Part shown: in pieces, positions 42,454 to 51,707 of the stretch
How positions within the stretch are numbered: position 1 is the stretch's first letter
Layout: each line of letters starts with the position of its first letter
Origin: Paracoccus sediminis
GTDB taxonomy: Bacteria > Pseudomonadota > Alphaproteobacteria > Rhodobacterales > Rhodobacteraceae
Direction: 5' to 3'
Length of the DNA stretch: 64,000 nucleotides
Assembly (NCBI RefSeq): GCF_900188295.1
Contig: NZ_FZNM01000004.1
Location: 1 to 64,000 of the forward strand
The notes under the pieces: generated by a model
What the model was told of the DNA's origin: nothing
Databases searched by the model: none
Seen by the model: the letters and a program-made list of their open reading frames with translations, nothing else
Translations under genes and position numbers: made by a program

Positions 42454-43869
42454 TCAATACCGATAATGATCTGATTTGAAGGGGCCTTGGGGCGCCACGC
42501 CGATATAGTCGGCCTGTTCGGGCGACAATTGGGTCAGCTTGGCCCCCACCTTGTCCAGATGCAGCCGCGCGACTTTCTCATCAAGCGCCTTGGGCAGGAT
42601 ATAGACGCCGGGCGCATAGTCGCCGCCTTTGGTCCACAATTCGATCTGGGCCAGCACCTGATTGGTGAAGCTGGCCGACATCACAAAGGACGGATGGCCC
42701 GTGGCATTGCCCAGGTTCAGCAGGCGTCCCTGGGACAGCAGGATGATTCGATTGCCCGATGGCATCTCGATCAGGTCCACCTGGTCCTTGACGTTCGTCC
42801 ATTTGTGGTTCTTGAGCGCCGCAACCTGGATTTCGTTGTCGAAATGGCCGATGTTCCCGACGATGGCCATGTCCTTCATCGCACGCATATGCTCGATGCG
42901 GATGATGTCGCGGTTGCCGGTGGTGGTGATGAAGATGTCGGCGCTGTCGGCCACATCTTCCAGCAATACGACCTCGAACCCGTCCATGGCGGCTTGCAGG
43001 GCGCAGATCGGATCGACCTCGGTGACTTTCACGCGCGCGCCGGCGCCGCGCAGCGACGCGGCCGATCCCTTGCCCACGTCGCCGTATCCGCAGACGACGG
43101 CGACCTTGCCCGCCATCATCGTGTCGGTGGCGCGGCGGATGCCGTCGACCAGCGATTCCTTGCAGCCATACTTGTTGTCAAACTTGGATTTCGTCACGCT
43201 GTCGTTGACGTTGATCGCGGGAAAGGGCAGGAGGCCGCGCTTGTGCAGGTCATACAGGCGGTGGACGCCGGTGGTGGTTTCCTCGGACACGCCCTTGATC
43301 GCGTCCCGCTGACGGGCGAACCAGCCCGGCGTCCCGGCGATCCTCTTGCGGATCTGGGCGAACAGGGCTTCCTCCTCCTCGCTGGTGGGCACGTCGATCA
43401 GGCCGGTCTCGCCCGCCTCGACCCGCGCGCCCAGCAGGACATACATGGTGGCGTCGCCGCCGTCGTCCAGGATCATGTTGGCCGTGCCGTCGGCAAAGCC
43501 GAAGATCCGGTCCGTATAAGCCCAGTATTCCTCCAGCGACTCGCCCTTGATGGCAAAGACCGGAACGCCCGCGGCGGCGATGGCGGCGGCGGCGTGGTCC
43601 TGGGTCGAATAGATGTTGCACGACGCCCAGCGAACCTCGGCCCCCAGGGCCACAAGGGTTTCGATCAGCACGGCGGTCTGCACCGTCATGTGCAGGCTGC
43701 CCGCGATCCGCGCGCCCGTCAGCGGCTTTTGCGCGCCGTATTCCGCGCGCAAGGCCATCAGGCCGGGCATTTCCGTTTCGGCGATGTCCAGTTCCTTGCG
43801 GCCGAAATCGGCCAGCGCGATGTCGCGGATGATATGATCGGTCACGGCGGTTCGTCTTTCGTCGGTCAT
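42454..43869 (-). CDS. ahcY: Adenosylhomocysteinase
   Basis: The enzyme hydrolyses S-adenosylhomocysteine to adenosine and homocysteine. The 471-residue protein has the substrate-domain motif [15 protein letters not shown], the NAD site [13 protein letters not shown] and the C-terminal [23 protein letters not shown] 43869 gives [12 protein letters not shown]; an in-frame ATG at 43890 would add 7 residues; neither has a good Shine-Dalgarno sequence. The 300-bp leader carries strong hairpins. First gene of ahcY-metK. Confidence 0.97.
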   Translation of the reverse strand: MTDERRTAVTDHIIRDIALADFGRKELDIAETEMPGLMALRAEYGAQKPLTGARIAGSLHMTVQTAVLIETLVALGAEVRWASCNIYSTQDHAAAAIAAAGVPVFAIKGESLEEYWAYTDRIFGFADGTANMILDDGGDATMYVLLGARVEAGETGLIDVPTSEEEEALFAQIRKRIAGTPGWFARQRDAIKGVSEETTTGVHRLYDLHKRGLLPFPAINVNDSVTKSKFDNKYGCKESLVDGIRRATDTMMAGKVAVVCGYGDVGKGSAASLRGAGARVKVTEVDPICALQAAMDGFEVVLLEDVADSADIFITTTGNRDIIRIEHMRAMKDMAIVGNIGHFDNEIQVAALKNHKWTNVKDQVDLIEMPSGNRIILLSQGRLLNLGNATGHPSFVMSASFTNQVLAQIELWTKGGDYAPGVYILPKALDEKVARLHLDKVGAKLTQLSPEQADYIGVAPQGPFKSDHYRY

Positions 43870-43910
43870 GATGCGAACCCGATAGCCCATGCGTGTTTGG
43901 ATCGAAAGCG

Positions 43911-44012
43911 AAAAGTCCGGTGGAAACCGGCTGTCGCAACGGGGCCATGCGGCTGCGGCGGAACCCCAGATCCGCCGCAGCCCGGAAGGCGACAGTGCGC
44001 TGTCGGCCTTCC
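43911..44012 (-). promoter_or_regulatory. Structured leader of ahcY-metK: three hairpins with a competing pairing
   Basis: In the direction of transcription: hairpin A (44012-43984; GGAAGG and CGACAG arms around a 4-nt loop, 12 bp, one bulge), hairpin B (43982-43951; a perfect 12-bp stem, 8-nt loop) and hairpin C (43930-43917; CCGGT-TTCC-ACCGG followed by ACTTTT). The 3' arm of A (CTGTCGC) is also complementary to GCGACAG at 43937-43931, just before C, so an alternative helix enclosing B can form. This is attenuator- or riboswitch-like. It does not match the SAH, SAM-II or SAM/SAH consensus as I remember them. A and B could also just end the TetR transcript. Bases 44013-44177 hold no gene. 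Confidence 0.45.
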
Positions 44013-44177
44013 GTCCTGCATGACAAGCCGTCGCTGCCGGATGGGTGCCGGCCCTTCCGTCAAACGACAGGTTGTCAGAACGATCTGAAAATTCGATTAA
44101 TTCGGCACAGGGAAAAAATCCGGCCCGTCACGGTTTCTGAACGATGACCGTGCAGGCGGCAACCGTGAACGGCGTCC

Positions 44178-44831
44178 TTATCGATCCCCGCAATGTATCG
44201 GACGCTTTGCGGCGGCCCGCGCGATGCGCTTGACGAAATCCGTCATCGCGATCTCGGCCGCCTCCAGGGGCGGGCGGGACGGCAGCAATTCCTCCATCCG
44301 GCCATCCACGACCATTCGCGCCAGGCCATAGGCAAAGGTCCGCGACGACAGCACGATCATCGGAACATCCTCGTTTTCGCGCAGGCGGCCCGCATCGCGG
44401 GCGCGTTCCAGCATCCGCGTCATCAGATCGACCATGGAGTCCAGATAGCGCCGCAGCTGGGGTACTTGCATCGCGTTCAGCGACGGGTGAGAGGTAATCA
44501 GGTGGAACTGGACCCGATGGTCCGCCGCCCAGTGGACATAAGCGTTGCCAAGCGCCAGGAACTGGGCGACCGCGTCGTCGGGATTGATCTTGACGATGGC
44601 CTTGGTGCAGGAATCCATCAGACGCACCAAGGCCTGTTCGGCCACGGCGATCAACAGGCTCTTGTCGTCGGGAAAGATGCGGGCAAGGTCGGCCACCGGC
44701 ACGCCGATGCGTTGCGCGACGGTTTCCAGATCCGGTTCGCGCCGGCCCAGATCGACGATCATCTCGATCGTCGCCACAACGGCCTGACCGTGAATTCCTA
44801 GCCCCCTCATCACATCGTCATGCTTGCTCAT
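44178..44831 (-). CDS. TetR-family transcriptional regulator
   Basis: The 217-residue protein has a TetR-type helix-turn-helix near the N-terminus (IVDLGRREPDLETVAQRIGV, ADLARIFPDDKSLL, about 24-63) and a helical ligand domain with HWAADHRVQFHLI. The DNA-recognition helix departs from the usual YYHF pattern (RIFPDDKSLLIAV). ATG 44831 is chosen (MSKHDDVM); upstream in-frame Met codons exist but lack homology-like sequence. It is upstream of ahcY on the same strand; its target is not apparent. Confidence 0.82.
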   Translation of the reverse strand: MSKHDDVMRGLGIHGQAVVATIEMIVDLGRREPDLETVAQRIGVPVADLARIFPDDKSLLIAVAEQALVRLMDSCTKAIVKINPDDAVAQFLALGNAYVHWAADHRVQFHLITSHPSLNAMQVPQLRRYLDSMVDLMTRMLERARDAGRLRENEDVPMIVLSSRTFAYGLARMVVDGRMEELLPSRPPLEAAEIAMTDFVKRIARAAAKRPIHCGDR

Positions 44832-45107
44832 GTCGAAATCCATGCCTGCCGGGTTCATGGTCGGACAAGCGAGGCGACGGAGCGCCAACCGCTTCCACCA
44901 TGGACCGAACCGATCCCCGGTCTTCCACTTCCCTCATGGACGAAAGCACACAAGGCCGGTGGCCGCGAGAGCGGCGGCATCATCGGACAACCTTGGACCA
45001 TGCGCATCCGCCGACGCTTTCGGCTAGTTTCCCGATACAACCCTAACACGCCGGCCGGTCGCTGCGAACCCCGCCAAATCGACATGTTGACCCAATGTCA
45101 GCCGGAA

Positions 45108-46928
45108 TCACCCCTCGGCTCGGGCCTGGCGCTTGCGTTCATGGGGATCCAGGTAACGCTTGCGCAGGCGGATGTTCTTGGGCGTCACCTCGACCAGTTC
45201 GTCGTCGTTGACATAGGCGATGGCTTCTTCCAGCGACATGCGGACCGGGGGCGTCAGGCGCACGGCCTCGTCGGTGCCGGACGCGCGCACGTTGGTCAGC
45301 TTCTTGCCCTTCAGCGGGTTCACTTCCAGATCGTTGTCGCGCGAGTGTTCGCCGATAATCATGCCGGTATAAAGCTGTTCCTGCGCGCCGATGAACATCT
45401 TGCCCCGGTCTTCCAGGTTCCATAGGGCATAGGCCACCGACACCCCGTCCTCCATGGAAATCAGGACACCCTGGCGGCGGCCCTGGATCGCGCCCTTGTA
45501 GGGCGCCCAGCCGTGGAAGATGCGGTTCAGCACGCCGTTGCCGCGCGTGTCGGTCATGAATTCGCCATGGTATCCGATCAGTCCGCGCGACGGCACATGG
45601 GCCACGATCCGGGTCTTGCCGACGCCCGCCGGGCGCATGTCGACCATGTCGCCCTTGCGTTCGCCGGTCAGCTTCTCGATCACCACGCCGGTATAGTCGT
45701 CGTCCACATCGATGATGACTTCCTCGATGGGTTCAAGACGCTGGCCGTCCTCGTCCCGGAAGATCACGCGGGGACGGCTGATGGACAGTTCGAACCCCTC
45801 GCGGCGCATGTTCTCGATCAGGACGCCCATCTGCAATTCGCCGCGCCCGGACACGACAAAGGCGTCGCCGCCCGGCGTATCCTCGACCTTGATGGCCACG
45901 TTCACCTCGGCCTCGCGCATCAGGCGTTCGCGGATCACGCGGGACTGGACCTTCTTGCCGTCCTGGCCGGCCAGAGGGCTGTCGTTGATACCAAAGGTCA
46001 CGCTGATGGTGGGCGGGTCGATCGGCTGGGCGGGCAGGGCCGTGTCCACCTCCGACGCGGCGATGGTGTCGGCGACGGTCGCCTTGGACATGCCGGCCAG
46101 GGTCACGATGTCGCCGGCTTGCGCCTCGTCGATGGTGGTCTGGGTCAGGCCGCGGAAGGCCAGGATCTTGCTGATGCGGAACTGTTCGATCCGTTCGCCG
46201 TCGCGCGACAGCGCCTTCACGGTGTCGCCCGCCTTGGCGCGCCCGGCCTCGACCCGGCCGGTCAGCAGGCGGCCCAGGAACGGATCGGCAGACAGCGTGG
46301 TGGCCAGCATCTGGAACGGTTCACCGGCACGGGCGATCTGCTTGGGCGGCTGCACATGCGACAGGATCAGGTCGAACAGGGCCGACATGTCCTTGCGCGG
46401 GCCGTCCAGCGTCGCGTCGGCCCAGCCGCCGATGCCGCTTGCATAGACATGGGGAAAATCCAGCTGTTCGTCGCTGGCGCCCAGATTGGCGAACAGGTCG
46501 AACACATCGTTCAGCGCGTTGTCGGGTTCGGCGGCGGGCTTGTCCACCTTGTTCAGCACCACGATGGGACGCAGGCCTAGGGCAAGCGCCTTCGAGGTCA
46601 CGAATTTCGTCTGCGGCATCGGGCCTTCGGCGGCATCGACCAGCAGGCAGACGCCATCGACCATGGACAGGATGCGTTCCACCTCGCCGCCGAAATCGGC
46701 GTGGCCGGGCGTATCCACAATGTTGATGCGGGTGCCCTTCCATTCGACGCTGGTCGCCTTGGCCAGGATGGTGATGCCGCGCTCGCGTTCGATGTCGTTG
46801 CTGTCCATGGCGCGTTCGGCGACCGCCTGGTTTTCACGGAACGCCCCGGACTGGCGCAACAACTGGTCAACCAGCGTCGTCTTGCCGTGGTCAACGTGAG
46901 CGATGATGGCGATGTTGCGGATATCCAT
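45108..46928 (-). CDS. typA: Translational GTPase TypA/BipA
   Basis: The 606-residue ribosome-binding GTPase has G1 [15 protein letters not shown] (10-24), the switch element RERGITI, G3 [16 protein letters not shown] and G4 NKVDKP, then EF-G-like domains III and V and a BipA-specific C-terminus. It supports ribosome assembly and stress growth. The gene is alone; the spacers on either side (44832-45107 and 46929-47020) show no gene. Confidence 0.97.
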   Translation of the reverse strand: MDIRNIAIIAHVDHGKTTLVDQLLRQSGAFRENQAVAERAMDSNDIERERGITILAKATSVEWKGTRINIVDTPGHADFGGEVERILSMVDGVCLLVDAAEGPMPQTKFVTSKALALGLRPIVVLNKVDKPAAEPDNALNDVFDLFANLGASDEQLDFPHVYASGIGGWADATLDGPRKDMSALFDLILSHVQPPKQIARAGEPFQMLATTLSADPFLGRLLTGRVEAGRAKAGDTVKALSRDGERIEQFRISKILAFRGLTQTTIDEAQAGDIVTLAGMSKATVADTIAASEVDTALPAQPIDPPTISVTFGINDSPLAGQDGKKVQSRVIRERLMREAEVNVAIKVEDTPGGDAFVVSGRGELQMGVLIENMRREGFELSISRPRVIFRDEDGQRLEPIEEVIIDVDDDYTGVVIEKLTGERKGDMVDMRPAGVGKTRIVAHVPSRGLIGYHGEFMTDTRGNGVLNRIFHGWAPYKGAIQGRRQGVLISMEDGVSVAYALWNLEDRGKMFIGAQEQLYTGMIIGEHSRDNDLEVNPLKGKKLTNVRASGTDEAVRLTPPVRMSLEEAIAYVNDDELVEVTPKNIRLRKRYLDPHERKRQARAEG

Positions 46929-47020
46929 GAACGACCCTTTTCAATTCGCGGTCGCCCTATCGAAAAGTCGCCCGAAAGGCCAGATGAAATCGCGGATGAC
47001 TGAGGGGCTGGCAAGCAAGG

Positions 47021-47050
47021 AAAAACCCGCCACGACGGGGCGGCGGGTTT
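47021..47050 (-). terminator. Rho-independent terminator of the glycine-rich membrane protein gene
   Basis: On the minus strand AAACCCGCC / GGCGGGTTT forms a stem around a loop of about ten bases, followed by a T-run. It lies 34 bp after the stop at 47084. In the plus direction the A-tract side makes it imperfectly bidirectional. Confidence 0.9.
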
Positions 47051-47083
47051 CCGGGGTCTGTCGTCAGGCTTGCGAACGGCGCC

Positions 47084-48235
47084 TCAGCGGTCGCGGATGC
47101 CCCGATGCAGACCGGCCCACACGCGCCCTTCGTCCCGATCACGGCCCCCGCGAATGGCGGCAAGGAAGGCGACCGCACCGGCGATCAGCGTCGACGCGGC
47201 CAGGAAGAACGCCGACCAGACGGCGGCCCGGCGCGCCGTTTCCGCAGCGTCCACCGCAGCCTGACGCGCCTGTTCCAGCTGCTGCTCGGCCTCCTGTTGC
47301 AGGCGCTCTGCCTCGGTCCTTGCGTTGGTCACGGCTTCCTCGGCCTGGGCGCGGACATCGGCCAGGCGTTGTTCGGCTTCGTCGCGCAGGGTCTGCACCT
47401 CGGTCACGGCCTGATCGACGCGGGCTTCGACTTCGGGCTGGGTCAACTGGGTTCGGGCGGCCACGGCGCGGACCAGATAGTCGCGGTCCTCTTGCGCCAA
47501 TTCGCCGGTCCGCATGACCGACCCGACGATGCTTGCGATCTCGTCGCGGATCGCCTCGTCCGAATAGTTGGCGGGCGCCGTGTCGTCGGCACGCAGCAGA
47601 CGGTTCGAGATATAGTCCAGCGGGTTCTGGACCAACCCATCGGGCAGCATGTCCTGCATGGTATCGCCACCGGCGGCTTCGCCCGCGCCCTGAACGACAC
47701 CGCCCGCAGCCTGTCCGACGCCGCTGATCGCGCCGCCGGCTACCTGGCCCGCGCCGCTGACCACGCCACCGGCCAGTTGTCCCGCGCCTTGCAGCGCGCC
47801 CCCGACCGCCGATCCGCCCGCCTCGACCACAGTACCCGCGGCCGATCCGACGGCGCGGACGCCCCCGGACACAAGGCCAAGGGTCAGCAGCGCCCCGACC
47901 AGCGTGCCGATGGCCCACACGGTCAATCCATGCGCGCCGTCGCGCGCCTTGGTTTCATCGGCGCCGATCCCCTGGACGGGGGTGCGCATCCGCCCGGCGA
48001 TATAACCGCCCAGGGCATAGGAACCCAGCGTGGACAGAAAGGCGAAGAAGCCCACCAGAATCATGGCAAAGGTGCCAAGCCCTTCGCCGGGCTCGGCGGA
48101 TACCGATCCCAGTCCGATCGCCGCCGTGAAGCCCGTGAAGACGACCATCGCGGCCGCGGCCACCGCCGCGCCGGACAGGATCGCCGGCCAGTCCATGATG
48201 CTGCGGGGCGGTTGCGCGTCAGGTGAAACGTTCAT
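47084..48235 (-). CDS. Membrane protein with glycine-rich repeats and a coiled coil
   Basis: The 383-residue protein has two N-terminal membrane helices (about 18-42 and 58-80), a third at about 108-130, then a Gly/Ala repeat region (about 135-190) of tandem AGG-x3-GAGQ-like units, a polar segment, a long charged coiled coil (about 260-335: EVQTLRDEAEQRLADVRAQ) and a C-terminal helix (about 340-362) before an RDRDEGR tail. It has no enzymatic motif. Related proteins are annotated as hypothetical or PhnA-like proteins. AAGGATAG precedes ATG 48235. It follows a 24-aa peptide gene by 27 bp, likely cotranscribed, and has its own terminator. Confidence 0.8.
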   Translation of the reverse strand: MNVSPDAQPPRSIMDWPAILSGAAVAAAAMVVFTGFTAAIGLGSVSAEPGEGLGTFAMILVGFFAFLSTLGSYALGGYIAGRMRTPVQGIGADETKARDGAHGLTVWAIGTLVGALLTLGLVSGGVRAVGSAAGTVVEAGGSAVGGALQGAGQLAGGVVSGAGQVAGGAISGVGQAAGGVVQGAGEAAGGDTMQDMLPDGLVQNPLDYISNRLLRADDTAPANYSDEAIRDEIASIVGSVMRTGELAQEDRDYLVRAVAARTQLTQPEVEARVDQAVTEVQTLRDEAEQRLADVRAQAEEAVTNARTEAERLQQEAEQQLEQARQAAVDAAETARRAAVWSAFFLAASTLIAGAVAFLAAIRGGRDRDEGRVWAGLHRGIRDR

Positions 48236-48262
48236 TGGATCTATCCTTGCAGGGGCCATTGC

Positions 48263-48337
48263 TCAGCGAAGGCCAAGGAAGGACAGGATGAACAGGACGA
48301 CGACGACCAGTCCGACGATATAGATGATCGAGTTCAT
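48263..48337 (-). CDS. 24-residue membrane peptide
   Basis: The whole product is MNSIIYIVGLVVVVLFILSF followed by LGLR, a single membrane helix with a short basic end. GGAGATAG lies before ATG 48337. Very similar tiny proteins recur in Rhodobacteraceae genomes (from memory, not a search). It sits directly upstream of the glycine-rich membrane protein, possibly as a partner. Confidence 0.75.
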   Translation of the reverse strand: MNSIIYIVGLVVVVLFILSFLGLR

Positions 48338-48445
48338 GGGGGCTATCTCCGCTGATGAAGGCGCGTCGCGCGCGCATTTTTCCAAATCGCTTCACCATGA
48401 TAACGCGACCGTGTAAACGCCGGTTCCCCGGTCGCGGGCCAATCG

Positions 48446-49207
48446 TCAGCCGGACCCCCCCGGCAGCCAGCCCAGCCCCTGGGCTGTCAGTCCCAGGGGG
48501 TTGTATTCCGCGCTGACCCAGCCGCGATAACCCGATTGGTCAAGGGCAGCGAAAAACGCCGGATAGTCGATCATCCCGCCCGCCGGTTCGTGGCGGCCCG
48601 GCACCCCGGCGATCTGGACATGGCGGGTGATCCCGGCATGGCGGCGCCACGCGGCCATGGCATCGCCGGTGATGAGGTGGGCGTGATAGGCGTCGAACTG
48701 CAAACCGATGTTCGGCACGCCGATCTGCGCGATCAGGTCGGCGGCAAGATCGAAGTCGTCCAGGAAATAGCCGGGCTGGTCGGCGGGGTTCAGCGGCTCG
48801 ATCGTCAGGCTGACATGAGGCGCGCGGGCGGCGGCCCAAGACAGGTTCGCGACAAAGGTCGCCCGCGCCTCGGACCCCTGGGCATAGCCCGCCATGACGT
48901 GAATGTGCCGGGTCCGCAACGCGCCCGCAAAGCGAAGGGCGCGGTCGAAATCGCTGCGGAACCGTTCCTCGAGGCCCGGCTCGGCGGCGAATCCGCGCGG
49001 CCCGCCCGCCCAGTTCGGCGGCGGCGTGTTCATCAGCACGAAATCCAGCCCGGCCGCGACGGCGGCGCGAGACAGGTCGCGGGCAGGGATGTCATAGGGA
49101 AACAGGATCTCGACGCCCTGAAACCCCGCATCCGCCGCGGCGGCGAATCGGTCCAGCATGGGCATTTCGGTGAACAGCATCGTCAGGTTGGCGGCAAAAC
49201 GGGGCAT
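48446..49207 (-). CDS. hyi: Hydroxypyruvate isomerase family protein
   Basis: The 253-residue TIM-barrel protein (xylose isomerase-like) has the Hyi opening RFAANLTMLFTEMPMLDRF, GFQGVEILFPYD, the metal Glu in LTIEPLN, and GLQFDAYHAHLITGD. It interconverts hydroxypyruvate and tartronate semialdehyde in glyoxylate metabolism. ATG 49207 overlaps the DUF1285 stop as TGATG. Without gcl or glxR nearby the role is by family only. Confidence 0.9.
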   Translation of the reverse strand: MPRFAANLTMLFTEMPMLDRFAAAADAGFQGVEILFPYDIPARDLSRAAVAAGLDFVLMNTPPPNWAGGPRGFAAEPGLEERFRSDFDRALRFAGALRTRHIHVMAGYAQGSEARATFVANLSWAAARAPHVSLTIEPLNPADQPGYFLDDFDLAADLIAQIGVPNIGLQFDAYHAHLITGDAMAAWRRHAGITRHVQIAGVPGRHEPAGGMIDYPAFFAALDQSGYRGWVSAEYNPLGLTAQGLGWLPGGSG

Positions 49208-49758
49208 CAAGGCTCCAACGGGAAAAAAACGCCGCCGGATCGGATGCCGCTGCGGCCTTCCTCGTCGCTGGCGGCGGCGGCAAGCCGGTAAAAGGTCTTT
49301 CGGTCGATCAGCGCCTCCAGCCCCGCGCGGACATGGACATAGGGGCGCGGTTCATCCGCCGTGCCGCGCAGGATGATGGGATTTTCCGATCCCGCCGTCA
49401 CCCGGTCACCGACATTCGTGGCAAAGGAAATGCTGTCCGGCCGGATGTCGGCGTCGACGGCGACAAAAGGTGCATCGACCACGCGGATGCCCACCTTTTC
49501 AACCGGCGTGACCAGAAAGAACGCGTCCCCTTCGCGCTTCAGGATGGTGGAAAACAGACGCACCATCGCGGGCCTGCCGATGGGCGTCCCGTTATAGAAC
49601 CATGTGCCGTCCGCGCGAATTTCCATGTCAAGATCGCCGCAAAAGGGCGGGTTCCACAGATGCACCGGCGGCAGTCCGCCCCTGGCATCCGTTCCCGCCT
49701 TGCTTGCGGCGGCGGCAAGGCCTTCGGCGCTCACGCCTTTGTCACCGCGATCTGCCAT
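49207..49758 (-). CDS. DUF1285 domain protein
   Basis: The 183-residue protein has the DUF1285 core: LWNPPFCGDLDMEIRADGTW, FYNGTPIGRPAMVRLFSTIL, EGDAFFLVTPVEKVGIRV. The family is conserved in proteobacteria without an assigned function. ATG 49758 gives an acceptable N-terminus. It is divergent from the MoxR operon (64-bp gap) and translationally linked to hyi. Confidence 0.9.
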   Translation of the reverse strand: MADRGDKGVSAEGLAAAASKAGTDARGGLPPVHLWNPPFCGDLDMEIRADGTWFYNGTPIGRPAMVRLFSTILKREGDAFFLVTPVEKVGIRVVDAPFVAVDADIRPDSISFATNVGDRVTAGSENPIILRGTADEPRPYVHVRAGLEALIDRKTFYRLAAAASDEEGRSGIRSGGVFFPLEP

Positions 49759-49822
49759 TCCCTGCTGTCGCCTTTCGCATATCCTCTTATGGTTCGATGT
49801 AAAGCAGCACGGGGGCGTTGTC

Positions 49823-50830
49823 ATGGCTTCGGATGATATTCTGGTGGGGCAGGTCGAACAGCTTGGGCGTGTCCTTGCCGATGCCCGCGCCAGCATCGCC
49901 CGCCGCTTTGTGGGCCAGCATCAGGTGGTCGAACAGGTGCTGGCGGCGATCCTGTCGGGCGGGCACGCGCTGCTGGTGGGCCAGCCGGGCCTGGGCAAGA
50001 CGATGCTGGTGGATACCTTGTCCGCCGTCCTGGGCCTGGACAGCCAGCGGATCCAGTTCACCCCCGACCTGATGCCCGCCGACATCCTGGGGTCCGAGGT
50101 TCTGGACGTGCTGCCCGACGGATCGCGCGCGTTCCGGTTCATCGAAGGCCCGGTCTTCACCCAGCTTCTGATGGCGGACGAGATCAACCGCGCGTCCCCC
50201 CGCACACAGTCGGCCCTGTTGCAGGCCATGCAGGAACACGAGGTCACGATCAGCGGCCAGCATCGCCCGTTGGGCCGTCCGTTCCATGTTCTTGCCACGC
50301 AGAACCCGATCGAGCAGGAAGGCACCTATCCCTTGCCCGAGGCGCAGCTGGACCGTTTCCTGTTGCAGATCGACGTGGGTTATCCGACCCGCGACACCGA
50401 ACGCGACATCCTGCTGGCCACCACGGGGGTCGAGGATGTGCGCGCCCATGCGGCCTTCGACGCGGGCGGTCTGATCGCCGCGCAGCGCCTGATCCGCCAG
50501 ATGCCGGTGGGAGAGGCGGTGGTGGAAACGATCCTGGATGTGGTCCGCGCCTGCCGTCCGGGCACGCCGGAACAGGCAGGCTTCGTGGGCGATGCCCTGG
50601 TCTGGGGGCCTGGACCGCGCGCCGCCCAGGCGCTGATGCTGGTGACGCGGGCGCGCGCCGTGTTGCACGGCCGTTTCGCCCCCACGCTGGAGGATGTGGA
50701 GGCGATGGCGGCCCCTGTCCTGCGGCACCGGATGGCCCTGTCCTTTGCGGCCCGCGCGCGGGGCGACACGGTGGACGGCGTGGTCGCGCGCCTTCTGGAC
50801 GACCGTTTCCGCGCCAGCAAGGCGGCATGA
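49823..50830 (+). CDS. MoxR-family AAA+ ATPase
   Basis: The 335-residue AAA+ protein has Walker A GQPGLGKT (53-60), Walker B LLMADEINR (about 115-123), RASPRTQSALLQAMQE and sensor 1 ATQNPIEQEGTYPLPEAQLD. MoxR ATPases act as chaperones for metal insertion or complex assembly, usually with DUF58 (von Willebrand-like) partners. ATG 49823 follows GGGGGCG. It opens a four-gene operon with DUF58, DUF4159 and a large membrane protein. Confidence 0.95.
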   Translation: MASDDILVGQVEQLGRVLADARASIARRFVGQHQVVEQVLAAILSGGHALLVGQPGLGKTMLVDTLSAVLGLDSQRIQFTPDLMPADILGSEVLDVLPDGSRAFRFIEGPVFTQLLMADEINRASPRTQSALLQAMQEHEVTISGQHRPLGRPFHVLATQNPIEQEGTYPLPEAQLDRFLLQIDVGYPTRDTERDILLATTGVEDVRAHAAFDAGGLIAAQRLIRQMPVGEAVVETILDVVRACRPGTPEQAGFVGDALVWGPGPRAAQALMLVTRARAVLHGRFAPTLEDVEAMAAPVLRHRMALSFAARARGDTVDGVVARLLDDRFRASKAA

Positions 50831-50837
50831 GGTTGTC

Positions 50838-51707
50838 TTGACCCAAAGCCCCGCCGATCTTCGTGCACAGGCGCAATCGGCCAGCGCGCATCTGCCCGCG
50901 CTGATCCTGTCGGCCGAACGGCTGGCGGCGATGGTGGCGCCGGGCGCCCATGGCCTGCGCCGCGCCGGTCCGGGAGAGGATTTCTGGCAATACCGTCCCG
51001 CCAGCCAGGGTGACAGCGCGCGGTTGATAGACTGGCGCCGGTCGGCCCGGTCGGACGCCGAATTCGTGCGCGATCGCGAATCGCAGACGGCGCAAGCGGT
51101 GGGCCTGTGGATCTCGGCCGGGCAGGGGATGGGCTATGCGGGCGCATCGGACCGCCCCAGCAAGCGCGACCGGGCGCATCTGCTGGCCCTGGCGTTGGCG
51201 ATGGTGCTGCTGCGGGGGGGCGAAAAAGTGGGCCTGCTGGGCCAGCCCGCGCGGGCGGGCCGGGTGCAGGCCGACCGGCTGGCCGAACGGATCGCGGCGA
51301 TCACGGCCCGCGACGGCGATGGCGACGCCCCCGCGCCCGATCAGCTGCGTCCCAACCAGCGGCTGGTGATCCTGTCGGATTTCCTGGACGATCCGGCCTG
51401 GGTCGATGCGCTGCTGGCGCGGGCGGCGGGCATGGGCGTGACCGGCGTGCTGATGCAGGTGCTGGACCCCGACGAGGAAACCTTTCCCTATGCCGGTGCC
51501 GTGCTGTTCCGGTCCCTGTCGGGTGTCATCCGCCATGACAGCCGCGACGCGGGGGGCCTGCGCGACGCCTATCTGGCGCGGCTGGCCGACCGGCGCGACT
51601 GGCTGCGCCGCCGGGCGACGGGGGCGGGCTGGCATTTCGGGCATCACACCACCGATCATCCGCCCGCTGTCGCGTTAAGCTGGCTTTATCAGGTGCTTGC
51701 CGGCTGA
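50838..51707 (+). CDS. DUF58 domain protein
   Basis: The 289-residue soluble protein has the DUF58 hallmark DFWQYRPASQGDSARLIDWRRSARSDAEFVRDRE (about 40-75; quoted in part as YRPASQGDS and IDWRRSAR) and a vWA-like core (LVILSDFLDDPAWVDALL). The start is probably TTG 50838 with GAGG upstream; the ATG at 50827 is in another frame. MoxR and DUF58 are the paired core of this operon. The stop overlaps the next ATG as TGATG. Confidence 0.88.
   Translation: MTQSPADLRAQAQSASAHLPALILSAERLAAMVAPGAHGLRRAGPGEDFWQYRPASQGDSARLIDWRRSARSDAEFVRDRESQTAQAVGLWISAGQGMGYAGASDRPSKRDRAHLLALALAMVLLRGGEKVGLLGQPARAGRVQADRLAERIAAITARDGDGDAPAPDQLRPNQRLVILSDFLDDPAWVDALLARAAGMGVTGVLMQVLDPDEETFPYAGAVLFRSLSGVIRHDSRDAGGLRDAYLARLADRRDWLRRRATGAGWHFGHHTTDHPPAVALSWLYQVLAG

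Noticed and set aside
43870..44110. Known SAM, SAH or SAM/SAH riboswitch upstream of ahcY
   Set aside because: I do not see the conserved loop and ribosome-site elements of those classes as I remember them. The hairpins are reported as unexplained instead.
47021..47050. Bidirectional terminator also serving typA
   Set aside because: typA is on the minus strand with its 5' end at 46928, so this hairpin is upstream of typA, not after it; it ends the gene at 47084-48235.
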